Shown in pieces: positions 40,654-49,813 of a stretch of 64,000 bases of DNA. Source of the DNA: Variovorax paradoxus. Lineage in GTDB: Bacteria > Pseudomonadota > Gammaproteobacteria > Burkholderiales > Burkholderiaceae_C. The stretch covers positions 1,288,001 through 1,352,000 of the forward strand of contig NZ_LR743507.1 of assembly GCF_902712855.1 (NCBI RefSeq), given 5' to 3'. A program made the translations under genes and the position numbers. The notes beneath the pieces were generated by a model. The model was not told where the DNA came from, made no database searches, and saw nothing but the letters and a program-made list of their open reading frames with translations. The stretch's first letter is position 1. Every line of letters begins with the position of its first letter.

Positions 40654-41511
40654 TCAGGCCGGCGCCATCGGCGGCGGACACGGCGCGTGCGGCGGCTGCG
40701 GCGCCTGCCGGTACGCCGTCGGCGTGCGGCCGAAGCGTTCGCGGAAGGCCGTCGAGAAGTTGCCCGCACTGGAGAAACCCACCGCCAGCGCCACTTCCTC
40801 CACGCTCAGCGCCGAGGCCGCGAGCAGGCGCTGCGCCTCGGCCAGCCGCGTCTCGCGCACGAACTCGAACACGGTGCGGCCGGTCTGCTCGCGGAACACG
40901 CGCGACAGGCGCTTCTCGTGCGTGCCCACGCGCGCTGCCAGCGCGGGCAGGGCGGGGACGTCGCTCAGGTTCGCACGCACCACGCGCTCGGCCGCGCGGG
41001 CCAGCACCATGTCGGCATGCGCGGCGGCCGGCACGCTGCCCGCGCGCTCGCCCCGCGCGTTGTCGAGCGCTGTCTCGGCCTGCGCCATGCACGCCTGCGC
41101 ATGCTGCCGGCTGGCGGACAGCGCCAGGTGCACGGCCACGCGCGCCAGCACTTCCGCCGGCTCGAAAGGCTTGAGGATGTAGTCGACCGCGCCCTCGTGC
41201 AGCCCCGTGAGCCGCTCTTCGACCGAGCTCGAGGAGGTCACGAAGATCACCGGGATGTGCGCCGTCGAAGCGTCGGCCTTCAGCAGCCGGCAGGTGGCAT
41301 AGCCGTCGGTGGCGCCCATGTGCACATCCAGCAGCACCAGGTCGGGCTGAAGCGCCGTCGCCCTGCGGTAGCCCTGCAGCGCGTCGAACGCCAGGCTGAT
41401 GCGGTGGCCGGCTTCGCGCAGCGCGCTCAGCAGCAGGTGCAGCTCTTCGATGTTGTCGTCGATGACGAGGATGTGCGCGCGCCGCGGCGGCGTGGTCGAC
41501 CAGTAGGACAT
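40654..41511 (-). CDS. Response regulator with AraC-type DNA-binding domain
   Basis: 285 residues. Receiver 1-130 (IDDN, phospho-acceptor Asp62 in VLLDVHMG, Lys in YILKPFEP). After a helical linker comes a two-HTH AraC domain (about 185-280: LPALAARVGTHEKRLSRVFR, VEEVALAVGFSSAGNFSTAF, FGRTPTAYR). It is coupled to the 7TMR-DISM kinase. The start at 41511 leaves a normal receiver N-terminus; 11 more codons upstream are possible. It is divergent from the giant surface protein gene 229 bases away, which it may control. Confidence 0.88.
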   Translation of the reverse strand: MSYWSTTPPRRAHILVIDDNIEELHLLLSALREAGHRISLAFDALQGYRRATALQPDLVLLDVHMGATDGYATCRLLKADASTAHIPVIFVTSSSSVEERLTGLHEGAVDYILKPFEPAEVLARVAVHLALSASRQHAQACMAQAETALDNARGERAGSVPAAAHADMVLARAAERVVRANLSDVPALPALAARVGTHEKRLSRVFREQTGRTVFEFVRETRLAEAQRLLAASALSVEEVALAVGFSSAGNFSTAFRERFGRTPTAYRQAPQPPHAPCPPPMAPA

Positions 41512-41740
41512 GCGGTCGAGGGTAGGGGAGCCGTCGCGAAACACAGTGTGATTAAGTTCACATTACGTTGCAATCGTAAACATTTGTCTGCCAAAGCAAA
41601 CGTTTTGTCCTGAATCGCAAAGGGCGGCCGGGTGGTGGGGTCCAAGAATCCCGCCTTTTCCGGAGCACCCCCCGCCGCCTCCAGCGGCGACATAGCGAGA
41701 AATCGGTGCCCGGTCCATCAGAGCCATCACGAGGGACGGG
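41512..41740. promoter_or_regulatory. Divergent promoter region of the surface-protein locus
   Basis: 229 bases between the regulator and the giant gene. The AT-rich part at 41545-41615 (gtgattaagttcacattacg ... gtaaacatttg) is the likely promoter and binding zone for the AraC-type regulator. TTGCAA at 41570-41575 is a possible -35, but no confident -10 was assigned. Confidence 0.4.
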
Positions 41741-44700
41741 ATGTCCAGGACTCCAAATCTGCCGGGCGCGTCGGCGCAACGCGAGGTGTTTTCCAGCGCG
41801 GCCGAAACGCCGCTTTCGCTTGCATCGTCGTCTTCGGCGCGCCGCCCGTGGCGGCAGCGCCTGCGCCGGCTCGCGCTGCCGCTGGCCGGCCTGCTGTTCG
41901 CCGCGGCCGCGCACGCGGTGCCGCAGGTGTCGGGCCTGGTGCACAGCCCCGACATCCTGCCGGCCGGCGGCACGGTGACCAGCACCGTCACCATCGCCGA
42001 GACCGACAGCCTCGCGATCGGCGCGCCCGGCGCGTCGTTCACCTTCACGATTCCGGCCAACGCCGTCTACATGGGCACCGAGCCCGTGCCGGTGGGCAGT
42101 TGCACGTCCGACGTGCCCGTGGGCAGCGCCGGTCAGGGCACGCTCACCTGCTCGGGCATCACGCTCGCGGCGAACGAGGTGCGCAACTTCAAGGTGCTGC
42201 TGCGCACGACCACGCAGGGCAGCTTGACCGTCACGGCGGCGATCGCCGGTGGGAGTTCCAGCGAAACCAAGATCATCACGGTGAACCAGGGCGCCGACGT
42301 CGGCGTGACCATCGCCGCTCCGGCCAGCGCGGGCAGCGGCACCACTGTGCCGGTCGTCTTCACGCTCACCAACAACGGCCCCGACGCCAGTTCGGGTTCG
42401 ACGCTGACCTATCCGATCCCCACCGGCCTCGCGCTTTCCGGCGCTCCGCCTGCCGGGTGTTCCGTGTCCGGCACCTCGCTCGTGTGCAACGTGGCATCGA
42501 TCGGCGTCAACGGCACGCGCACGATCACCGTCAACGCAACGGTCACGGCCGGCGCGGGCTCCACCGTCACCCATCAGCCGGCCATCGTGGCCGCGGGCGC
42601 GATCGGCGACGGCGTCTCCACCAACAACTCGGCCACCGCCAACACCACGGTCACGGCGGGCTACGTGCTCGCGCTCGCCAAGAGCCACGACGGCGGCCAG
42701 CTGCTCGTGGGCCAGCGTTTCAACTTCAGGCTGAGCCCGAGCTACAGCGGCAGCGCGCCCACGGGCGTCACGCTGAGCGACACGCTGCCGGCCAATTTCG
42801 CGATCCAGTCCGTGCCCACCGCGCCCGGCTGGACCTGCTCGGTCGCCGGCCAGACGGTGAGCTGCTCGCGCAGCGACATCGGCGGCACCGGCGGCGCCAA
42901 CGTGCCGCTGGGCGACATCTTGGTCCCGGTGATGGCAATGAACCCCGGCACGGGCATCGTCAACACGGCCACAGTGAGCGCCACCGGCCCCATCGCCAGC
43001 TCGGCCACCGGCAGCGTGCCGGCCGACGTGGCGGTGTCCGCCACCGACTTCCGCGCCGACAAGCGCCGCAGCTGGCCGCAGGACAACGTGCCGCTGGGCC
43101 AGGCCTTTGACTACCAGGTCGGCAGCACCAACCTCGGCAGCACGCGGCTGCTGGCGGGCAGCACCATCCAGCTGGTCGACAACCTGCCGGCCGGCGTTCA
43201 GATCAACAGCGTCACGCAGCGCGACGGCTACACCTGCACCGTGACCAAGGGCGGCGCCACCGTCACGCCGACACCGGCAGTCCCGGTGCCCGGCCCCGCG
43301 ACCGTGACCTGCCTGCGCACGCTCGCCGCCGACATCGGCGTGGACACGTCCAACGGCAGTGGTGCCCGCAACGGCGGCTATGTCATCGTGAATGCCACCA
43401 TTCCAGCGGCTACGGGCGGCCAGATCGTCAACAGCATGTGCGTGAACGTGGCGCTGCCCGTGGCCGCTCCCACGCTGGGCGCCGATCCCGACGCCAACAC
43501 CGGCAACGATTGCGTGAGCCTGGGCACCGGCTCCAACGACGGCGCCACCGCCGCCGACGTGAAGGTGTTCAAGCGCGTGGTCGGCATCGGCAACGCGCCG
43601 GGCAACCGGCAGATCGCGGGCCAGGACGTCACCTGGCAGATCGAGGTGGTCAACGCCGGCCCCTCCGAGGCGCAGAACGTGGTCGTCACCGACGCCTTCG
43701 CCCAGGTGATCGGCGCCGGTACCGTCACGCAGACCCCCAACGGCGGCACTTTCTCCGGCACCTGTGCGCTGCCGGCCAGCGGCGCCGGATTCGGCACCGC
43801 CTCGCTCGCGGGCTGCACGCTGTCGACCCTCCCGGTGTGCCGCGCGAGCACCGACGCGCCAAGCGCGCTGCCGCTGTGCCCGGTCATCCAGGTCGTCGCA
43901 AAGCACTATGGCGACGGTGCCTCGGCCACCGACCACGGTTTCCAGATCGGCAACACCGCGCATGCCGTGGCCGCCACGCCGGCCGACCCCGACCTGGCCA
44001 ACAACGACGGCAGCACCACCGCCTACCTGCTGGCGCGCACCGACGTCACGGTCACCAAGTCGGCCAGCCCGGCCTCGGTGCCGGTCGGCCAGATGCTCAC
44101 CTACACGCTCACGGCCATCAACCGCAACGTGCCGCAGAGCCTGAGCCGCGCCTACACCGTGAAGCTGACCGACACGCTGCCGGCCAACCTGATGTTCATC
44201 TCGGCCACCGCGTCGAGCGGCGGTAGCTGCGACACCAAGCCAAGCACCACGCAGGCCACCGGCAGCGGCAGCAACAACCAGCTCCAGTGCACATGGAGCA
44301 CGCTCGATCGCAATGTGCAGCAGACCGTCACGGTGCGCGTGCGGCCGCTGTACGCGCTCAACGGCAGCTCGGTGACCAATGGCGTGCACATAGACACCGC
44401 CACGCCCGAGCTCGACACCACCAACAATGACGCGAGCGCGCCGGCGACGATCACCGCGCCCGAATACGACCTCGTCGTCACCAAACACGACGACGTCGAC
44501 CCGGTGAACGTGGGCGACGACGTCGGCTACACCATCACCGTGTCGAACAACAGCGCGTCGACGGCGGAAGACGTGCGCCTGGTCGATCTGCTGCCGCTGC
44601 CGCTTGCCACCGGCGAAGCCGCACCCACGCTGGTGTCGGTGACCGAGCCCTCGGGCACCACCTTCGCGCTGGGCAACGGCGCCGCGATCGGCTCGGCCGG

Positions 44701-47700
44701 CGGCGATATCACCTTCTCCATCCCGACGCTGGGCGGCACCGGTTCCACCTCCACCGGCGAGCCCAACACGCTGCAGTTCCGCGTGGTGCTCAAGGGGGTG
44801 TCGCGCGGCACCTTCCAGAACAGGGCAAAGGTCGACTTCGTCGACGCCGCGCGCAACGCCTACGACCCCAATCAGGTCAACAACACGGTGGCCGAGAACA
44901 CCACGTTCCGCTACAAGGCCGACGTGCAGGTGGTCTCCAAGGCCGCCGTGTCGACTGGCACCACCACGCCGCTCGCAACCGCGTCGACGACGCAGACCTT
45001 CGACTGGCTCGTGAGCCTGCGCAACAACGGCCCCGACCCGGCCGAGACCACCACCTTCACCGACACGCTGCCCGCACCGCTGGTGCTGACCGGCACGCCG
45101 GTGTTCACCGTCACGGGCGGTAGCTTCACCCCCGCCGCGCCCACCTGCACCGGCGCGGCCGGCGGCACCGCCGTGAGTTGCGCCATCACCTCGATGCCCG
45201 CCAACGGCACGGCCACCGTGCGCATTCCGGTGCGCTTCAGCGGCGCGGCGCCGGCCAACGGCACCGTGCTCACCAACCGCGCGCACATCGTCACGACCGG
45301 CTCGGCCGACACCAACGGCGGCACCGATCCGGACGGCGGCAACAACTTCAACGACGGCCAGGTGACGGTGCAGAACAGCGCGCTGTCGGGCCGCGTGTAC
45401 GAAGACCTGAACGGCAGCGGCGCGATCGACGCCGGCGAGCCCGGCATCGCCGGCGTCACGATGCAGCTGAGCGGTACCGACACGCTGGGCAATGCCGTCA
45501 CGCGCACGACCACCACCGACGCCAACGGCAACTGGTCCTTCACCGTGCAGGCCGGCACGTACTCGGTGGTCGAGATCCAGCCGGCCGCCTACCTGCCGGG
45601 CATCACCAAGGCCGGCACCGTCAGCGGCGCGGGCAGCACGCCCGGCACCGTGCCCCCCGGCACCTCGAACGGCCCCAAGGGCTCCAACGCCAACCGCATC
45701 GACAACATCGTGCTGGGCGCGGGCGGCGCCTCCATCGACAACAACTTCGGCGAAGTGCGCGCCGCGAGCCTGGCCGGCCGCGTCTACCGGGACGCCGACT
45801 ACAACGACGCCGCCAGCGCGGGCGACCCCGGCATCGCCGGCGTGACCGTCACGCTCACCGGCACCGACATGTTCGGCAACCCGGTGTCGTTGACCACCAC
45901 GACCGCCGCGTCCACCGGCAACTACGCCTTCAACAACCTCACGCCGGGCAGCTACACGCTGACCGAAACGCAACCCGCGGCCTTTGCCGACGGCCGCGAC
46001 GCGGCCGGCACCGAGGGCGGCACCGTGGGCAACGACGTGGTGAGCGCCATCGCGCTGGCGTCCGGCAAGGCCGGCACGGGCTACGACTTCGGCGAACTGC
46101 TCACCCGCATCTCTGTGTTCGTGTTCGCTGACCCCAACAACAACGCCACGGTCGACGCGGGCGACGCCGGCATCCCGAACGTCGAGCTGCGCCTCACAGG
46201 GACCGATGCCGCGGGCAACGCGGTGAACATCCTCGCGGCGGCCACCGGCACGGTGGGCAGCTACGAGTTCCGCAACGTGCCTCCCTCGTCCGCGGGCGGC
46301 TACACCATCACCGAGACGCAACCGGCCGGGTACGCGCCCGGCAAGGCCAACAACAACGGCCATCCCGGCACGCCGCAGGGCGGCGGCAACGTCATCAGCG
46401 GCGTGACCGTGTCGGGCACCACCGTGCCGCTCACGCAAGGCGACTACCTCTTCGGCGAGTTGCTGCCCGGCGGCATCTCGGGGCGCGTGTACTACGACCG
46501 CGACGGCAACGGCGTGCAGGGCGCGCCGGCCACCGAGCAGGGCCTCGCGGGCGTGACGATCTCGCTCACGGGTACCGACGTCAACAACCAGTCCGTGTCG
46601 CTCACCACCACCACCGATGCCAGCGGCGACTACAGCTTCCCGACCCTCGCGCCGGGCAGATACACCGTGACCGAGACGCGGCCCGCAGGCTATCTGCCGG
46701 GCATCACGCGCGCCGGCACGGTCAGCGGTACCGGCAGCGCGCCGGGCACCGTGCCCACCGGCGGAAGCGGCGTGGCCAGCGGCCCCAACGGCTCGACCGC
46801 CAACGTCATCCAGACCATCGTGCTCGGCGCCGCGGGCGCGGGCTCGACAGGCAACAACTTCTCGGCCGTGAAACCGGCCAGCCTCTCGGGCTACGTGTAC
46901 GCCGACGTGGCGCCGTCCAACGGCACCCGCGACAGCGGCGAGCCCGGCATCGGCAACACCACCGTGCGCGTCACCGGCACCGACTTCCTGGGCAACGCCG
47001 TCACGCACACGGTGCAGACCGCTGCCGACGGCCGCTACCTGCTCGACGCGCTGACCCCCGGCATCTACCAGATCGACGAGACCCAGCCGGCCGGCATGGC
47101 CGACGGTCCCGAGTCGCTCGGCACCGTGGGCGGCGCGCCGCGCGGCACCGCCAACCCCGGCGGCACCAACGACCGCTTCGGCGGCCTCGCGCTGGTGTCG
47201 GAAGACGTGGGCATCGACTTCAACTTCGGTGAACGCGGCGGCCAGATCGCCGGCTGGGTGTATGTCGACACCAACAACGACGGCATCCGCCAGCCCACCG
47301 AGACCGGCATCGTGGGCGTGACCATCACGCTCACCGGCCGCACGGCCGGCGGCCAGGCGGTGAACGCCACCGCCGTCACCGACGCCAGCGGCCGCTACGT
47401 CTTCACCGGCCTGCTGCCGGCCGACGCCGCGGGCTACACGCTGCGCGAGACGCAGCCCGCCACCTATGCCGACGGCCTCGACGCCGTGGGCACGCTCGAC
47501 GGCACGCCGAGCGGCACGCTCGGCAACGACGTCCTCAGCGCCATCGCCTACCGCGGCGGCAACGGCGAGAACTACAACTTCGGCGAACGCGGCGCATCGC
47601 TGGCGGGCACCGTCTACAACGACGCCAACCGCAACGGCACGCGCGAGCCGCAGGACCTGCCGATCGCGGGCGTGACCATCACGCTGACCGGCACCGACGC

Positions 47701-49813
47701 GGCGGGCCAGCCGGTGACGCGCACCGCCGTCACCGACAGCAACGGCCGCTACGAGCTGCCCGGCCTGCCGCTGCCCGGCAGCGGCGGCTACACCCTCACC
47801 GAGACGCAGCCCGCCGGCTACGACGAAGGCATCGCCGTGCCCGGCACGCTGGGCGGCACCGCGGCCGGCCCGAACCAGATCCGCGTGAACTTCACCGGCC
47901 TGGACGCCAACGGCACCGGCTACGACTTCAACGAGCACAGCAACCAGCCCGCGTCGCTCACCGGCACCGTGTGGTTCGACCAGAACCACAACCGCTCGCG
48001 CGAATCGGGCGAAGGCCAGGGCGAAGGCTGGACCGCGGAACTGCTGCGCTGCGCCGACGGCGGCAACGCATGCCCGGAAAACGCGGCCACCGTGCTCTAC
48101 ACCGTGGCCACCGGCGCCGACGGCAGCTACCGCTTCGGCGACCTCACGCCCGGCGAATACCGCGTGCGCTTCCGCTCGCCCGACGGGCGCGTGGTGGGCG
48201 GCGTGTGGCCGACCGACCCGACGCAGAACGGCGCCGGCGGACCGTACCCCACCCCGGCCGCGAGCGACCCGCGCTTCACCATCAAGGTGCGCGTGAACCC
48301 CGGCGCCAACGTGCAGAAGCAGGACCTGCCCTACGACCCGGGCGGCGTGGTGTACGACAGCGTGAGCGGCACGCCCGTGCCCGGCGCCGTGGTGCGCCTG
48401 GTGGGGCCGGGCGGCTTCGACCCCGCGCAGCACCTCTTCGACGGGCGCGACAGCTACACCACCGGCCCCAACGGCTACTACGACTTCTTCGTGCTGCCGG
48501 GCGCGCCGGCCGGCGAATACCGCCTGGTCGTCACGCCGCCGGGCGCCTACCTGCCGTCGTCCATGTACCCGGCCGCGGCCGGCGCTTTGGCCACGCAGTC
48601 GTGCGCGGCACCGGCCAACGGCCCGGCGCCCGCGCAGAGCAACCCCTGCGTGGTGAGCCCCGGCGCGGCCCTGGTGGCGGGCGCCGGCTACTACCTGGTG
48701 TTCCAGATGCCGGGCGGCGGCGGCATGCACGTGGTGGCCAACAACATCCCGCTCGACCCCTCGGACGCCACGCTCATCGAGCTGCGCAAGACCACCTCCA
48801 AGCTCACCGTGAAGAAGGGCGAGCTGCTGCCGTACCGCATCACGGCGCGCAACACGCGCGGCAATGCCGTGCCGGGCGTGGCCGTGGTCGACACGCTGCC
48901 GCCGGGCTTCCGCTACATCCAGGGCTCGCTCACCGTGCGCACGCTGCCCGGCGGCGTGGCGCTGCCGGTGGTGCCGCAGATCAGCGGCCGCCAGGTCGTG
49001 GTGCCCGGCCAGGACTTCGCGCCTAACGAGACCAAGGAATACCTGATGGTCGCGGGGGTGGGTGTCGGCGTGGGCGAGGGCGAGTTCGTCAACCAGGTCG
49101 TCGCGCTGCAGGGCGTGGGCGGCCGCACTCTGTCGAATCTGGCCACCGCCACCGTTCGCGTGGTGCCGGACGCGCTGTTCGACTGCACCGACGTGATCGG
49201 CAAGGTCTACGACGACCGCAACGCCAACGGCTACCAGGACGACGGCGAGCCGGGCCTGGCCAACGTGCGCATCGCCACCGTCAACGGCGTGCTGGCCACC
49301 ACCGACGCCGAGGGCCGCTACCACATCGCCTGCGCCGCCATCCCGAAGGAAGGCACCGGCAGCAACCTGGTGCTCAAGCTCGACGAGCGCACGCTGCCCT
49401 CGGGCTACCGCACCACCAGCGAGAACCCGGCCGCCGAGCGCGCCACGCGCGGCAAGGTGCTGAAGATCAACTTCGGCGCCACCGTGCACCGCGTGGTGCG
49501 CCTCGCGCTGCAGGGCGCGGCCTTCGACGACGGCGCCGACACGCTGCGCGCCGGTTTCGCGGGCGAACTCGACCGCACCGTCGCCGTGCTGGCCGGGAAG
49601 ACCTCGGTGCTGCGCCTGGCCTACAAGGCCGCGCCCGGCGAGCCGGCATCGCTGGGCCGCCAGCGCACCGACGCGGTGAAGGCCGCGGTGCTCGCGCGCT
49701 GGAAGCAGCTGGGCGCACAGCGTGCGGCGCGCAACGAAGCGCCGCTGTTCAACCTGGACATCGAGGTCGAACTCGTGCCCGCCCAGGCCGCTTCGGACGA
49801 GGTGAAGCCATGA
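41741..49813 (+). CDS. Giant DUF11/SdrD_B repeat surface protein
   Basis: 2690 residues. A long signal peptide (Arg-rich, then LALPLAGLLFAAAAHA, cleavage near 60). Residues about 60-1210 are DUF11-like beta repeats (DNLPAGVQI, VTLSDTLPANF, TNNDAS patterns). From about 1216 come ten SdrD_B/CNA-B-like units of 105-135 residues starting near 1216, 1341, 1455, 1577, 1712, 1832, 1950, 2071, 2200 and 2484, with D-N-DG-x-D-GE Ca-binding-like loops. A DUF11 unit (about 2335) interrupts. The last 90 residues (LRAGFAGELDRTVAVLAGKT ...) look OmpA-like in pattern. No LPXTG, autotransporter or RTX signal. Ends ATGA-coupled to the barrel gene. Confidence 0.88.
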   Translation: MSRTPNLPGASAQREVFSSAAETPLSLASSSSARRPWRQRLRRLALPLAGLLFAAAAHAVPQVSGLVHSPDILPAGGTVTSTVTIAETDSLAIGAPGASFTFTIPANAVYMGTEPVPVGSCTSDVPVGSAGQGTLTCSGITLAANEVRNFKVLLRTTTQGSLTVTAAIAGGSSSETKIITVNQGADVGVTIAAPASAGSGTTVPVVFTLTNNGPDASSGSTLTYPIPTGLALSGAPPAGCSVSGTSLVCNVASIGVNGTRTITVNATVTAGAGSTVTHQPAIVAAGAIGDGVSTNNSATANTTVTAGYVLALAKSHDGGQLLVGQRFNFRLSPSYSGSAPTGVTLSDTLPANFAIQSVPTAPGWTCSVAGQTVSCSRSDIGGTGGANVPLGDILVPVMAMNPGTGIVNTATVSATGPIASSATGSVPADVAVSATDFRADKRRSWPQDNVPLGQAFDYQVGSTNLGSTRLLAGSTIQLVDNLPAGVQINSVTQRDGYTCTVTKGGATVTPTPAVPVPGPATVTCLRTLAADIGVDTSNGSGARNGGYVIVNATIPAATGGQIVNSMCVNVALPVAAPTLGADPDANTGNDCVSLGTGSNDGATAADVKVFKRVVGIGNAPGNRQIAGQDVTWQIEVVNAGPSEAQNVVVTDAFAQVIGAGTVTQTPNGGTFSGTCALPASGAGFGTASLAGCTLSTLPVCRASTDAPSALPLCPVIQVVAKHYGDGASATDHGFQIGNTAHAVAATPADPDLANNDGSTTAYLLARTDVTVTKSASPASVPVGQMLTYTLTAINRNVPQSLSRAYTVKLTDTLPANLMFISATASSGGSCDTKPSTTQATGSGSNNQLQCTWSTLDRNVQQTVTVRVRPLYALNGSSVTNGVHIDTATPELDTTNNDASAPATITAPEYDLVVTKHDDVDPVNVGDDVGYTITVSNNSASTAEDVRLVDLLPLPLATGEAAPTLVSVTEPSGTTFALGNGAAIGSAGGDITFSIPTLGGTGSTSTGEPNTLQFRVVLKGVSRGTFQNRAKVDFVDAARNAYDPNQVNNTVAENTTFRYKADVQVVSKAAVSTGTTTPLATASTTQTFDWLVSLRNNGPDPAETTTFTDTLPAPLVLTGTPVFTVTGGSFTPAAPTCTGAAGGTAVSCAITSMPANGTATVRIPVRFSGAAPANGTVLTNRAHIVTTGSADTNGGTDPDGGNNFNDGQVTVQNSALSGRVYEDLNGSGAIDAGEPGIAGVTMQLSGTDTLGNAVTRTTTTDANGNWSFTVQAGTYSVVEIQPAAYLPGITKAGTVSGAGSTPGTVPPGTSNGPKGSNANRIDNIVLGAGGASIDNNFGEVRAASLAGRVYRDADYNDAASAGDPGIAGVTVTLTGTDMFGNPVSLTTTTAASTGNYAFNNLTPGSYTLTETQPAAFADGRDAAGTEGGTVGNDVVSAIALASGKAGTGYDFGELLTRISVFVFADPNNNATVDAGDAGIPNVELRLTGTDAAGNAVNILAAATGTVGSYEFRNVPPSSAGGYTITETQPAGYAPGKANNNGHPGTPQGGGNVISGVTVSGTTVPLTQGDYLFGELLPGGISGRVYYDRDGNGVQGAPATEQGLAGVTISLTGTDVNNQSVSLTTTTDASGDYSFPTLAPGRYTVTETRPAGYLPGITRAGTVSGTGSAPGTVPTGGSGVASGPNGSTANVIQTIVLGAAGAGSTGNNFSAVKPASLSGYVYADVAPSNGTRDSGEPGIGNTTVRVTGTDFLGNAVTHTVQTAADGRYLLDALTPGIYQIDETQPAGMADGPESLGTVGGAPRGTANPGGTNDRFGGLALVSEDVGIDFNFGERGGQIAGWVYVDTNNDGIRQPTETGIVGVTITLTGRTAGGQAVNATAVTDASGRYVFTGLLPADAAGYTLRETQPATYADGLDAVGTLDGTPSGTLGNDVLSAIAYRGGNGENYNFGERGASLAGTVYNDANRNGTREPQDLPIAGVTITLTGTDAAGQPVTRTAVTDSNGRYELPGLPLPGSGGYTLTETQPAGYDEGIAVPGTLGGTAAGPNQIRVNFTGLDANGTGYDFNEHSNQPASLTGTVWFDQNHNRSRESGEGQGEGWTAELLRCADGGNACPENAATVLYTVATGADGSYRFGDLTPGEYRVRFRSPDGRVVGGVWPTDPTQNGAGGPYPTPAASDPRFTIKVRVNPGANVQKQDLPYDPGGVVYDSVSGTPVPGAVVRLVGPGGFDPAQHLFDGRDSYTTGPNGYYDFFVLPGAPAGEYRLVVTPPGAYLPSSMYPAAAGALATQSCAAPANGPAPAQSNPCVVSPGAALVAGAGYYLVFQMPGGGGMHVVANNIPLDPSDATLIELRKTTSKLTVKKGELLPYRITARNTRGNAVPGVAVVDTLPPGFRYIQGSLTVRTLPGGVALPVVPQISGRQVVVPGQDFAPNETKEYLMVAGVGVGVGEGEFVNQVVALQGVGGRTLSNLATATVRVVPDALFDCTDVIGKVYDDRNANGYQDDGEPGLANVRIATVNGVLATTDAEGRYHIACAAIPKEGTGSNLVLKLDERTLPSGYRTTSENPAAERATRGKVLKINFGATVHRVVRLALQGAAFDDGADTLRAGFAGELDRTVAVLAGKTSVLRLAYKAAPGEPASLGRQRTDAVKAAVLARWKQLGAQRAARNEAPLFNLDIEVELVPAQAASDEVKP

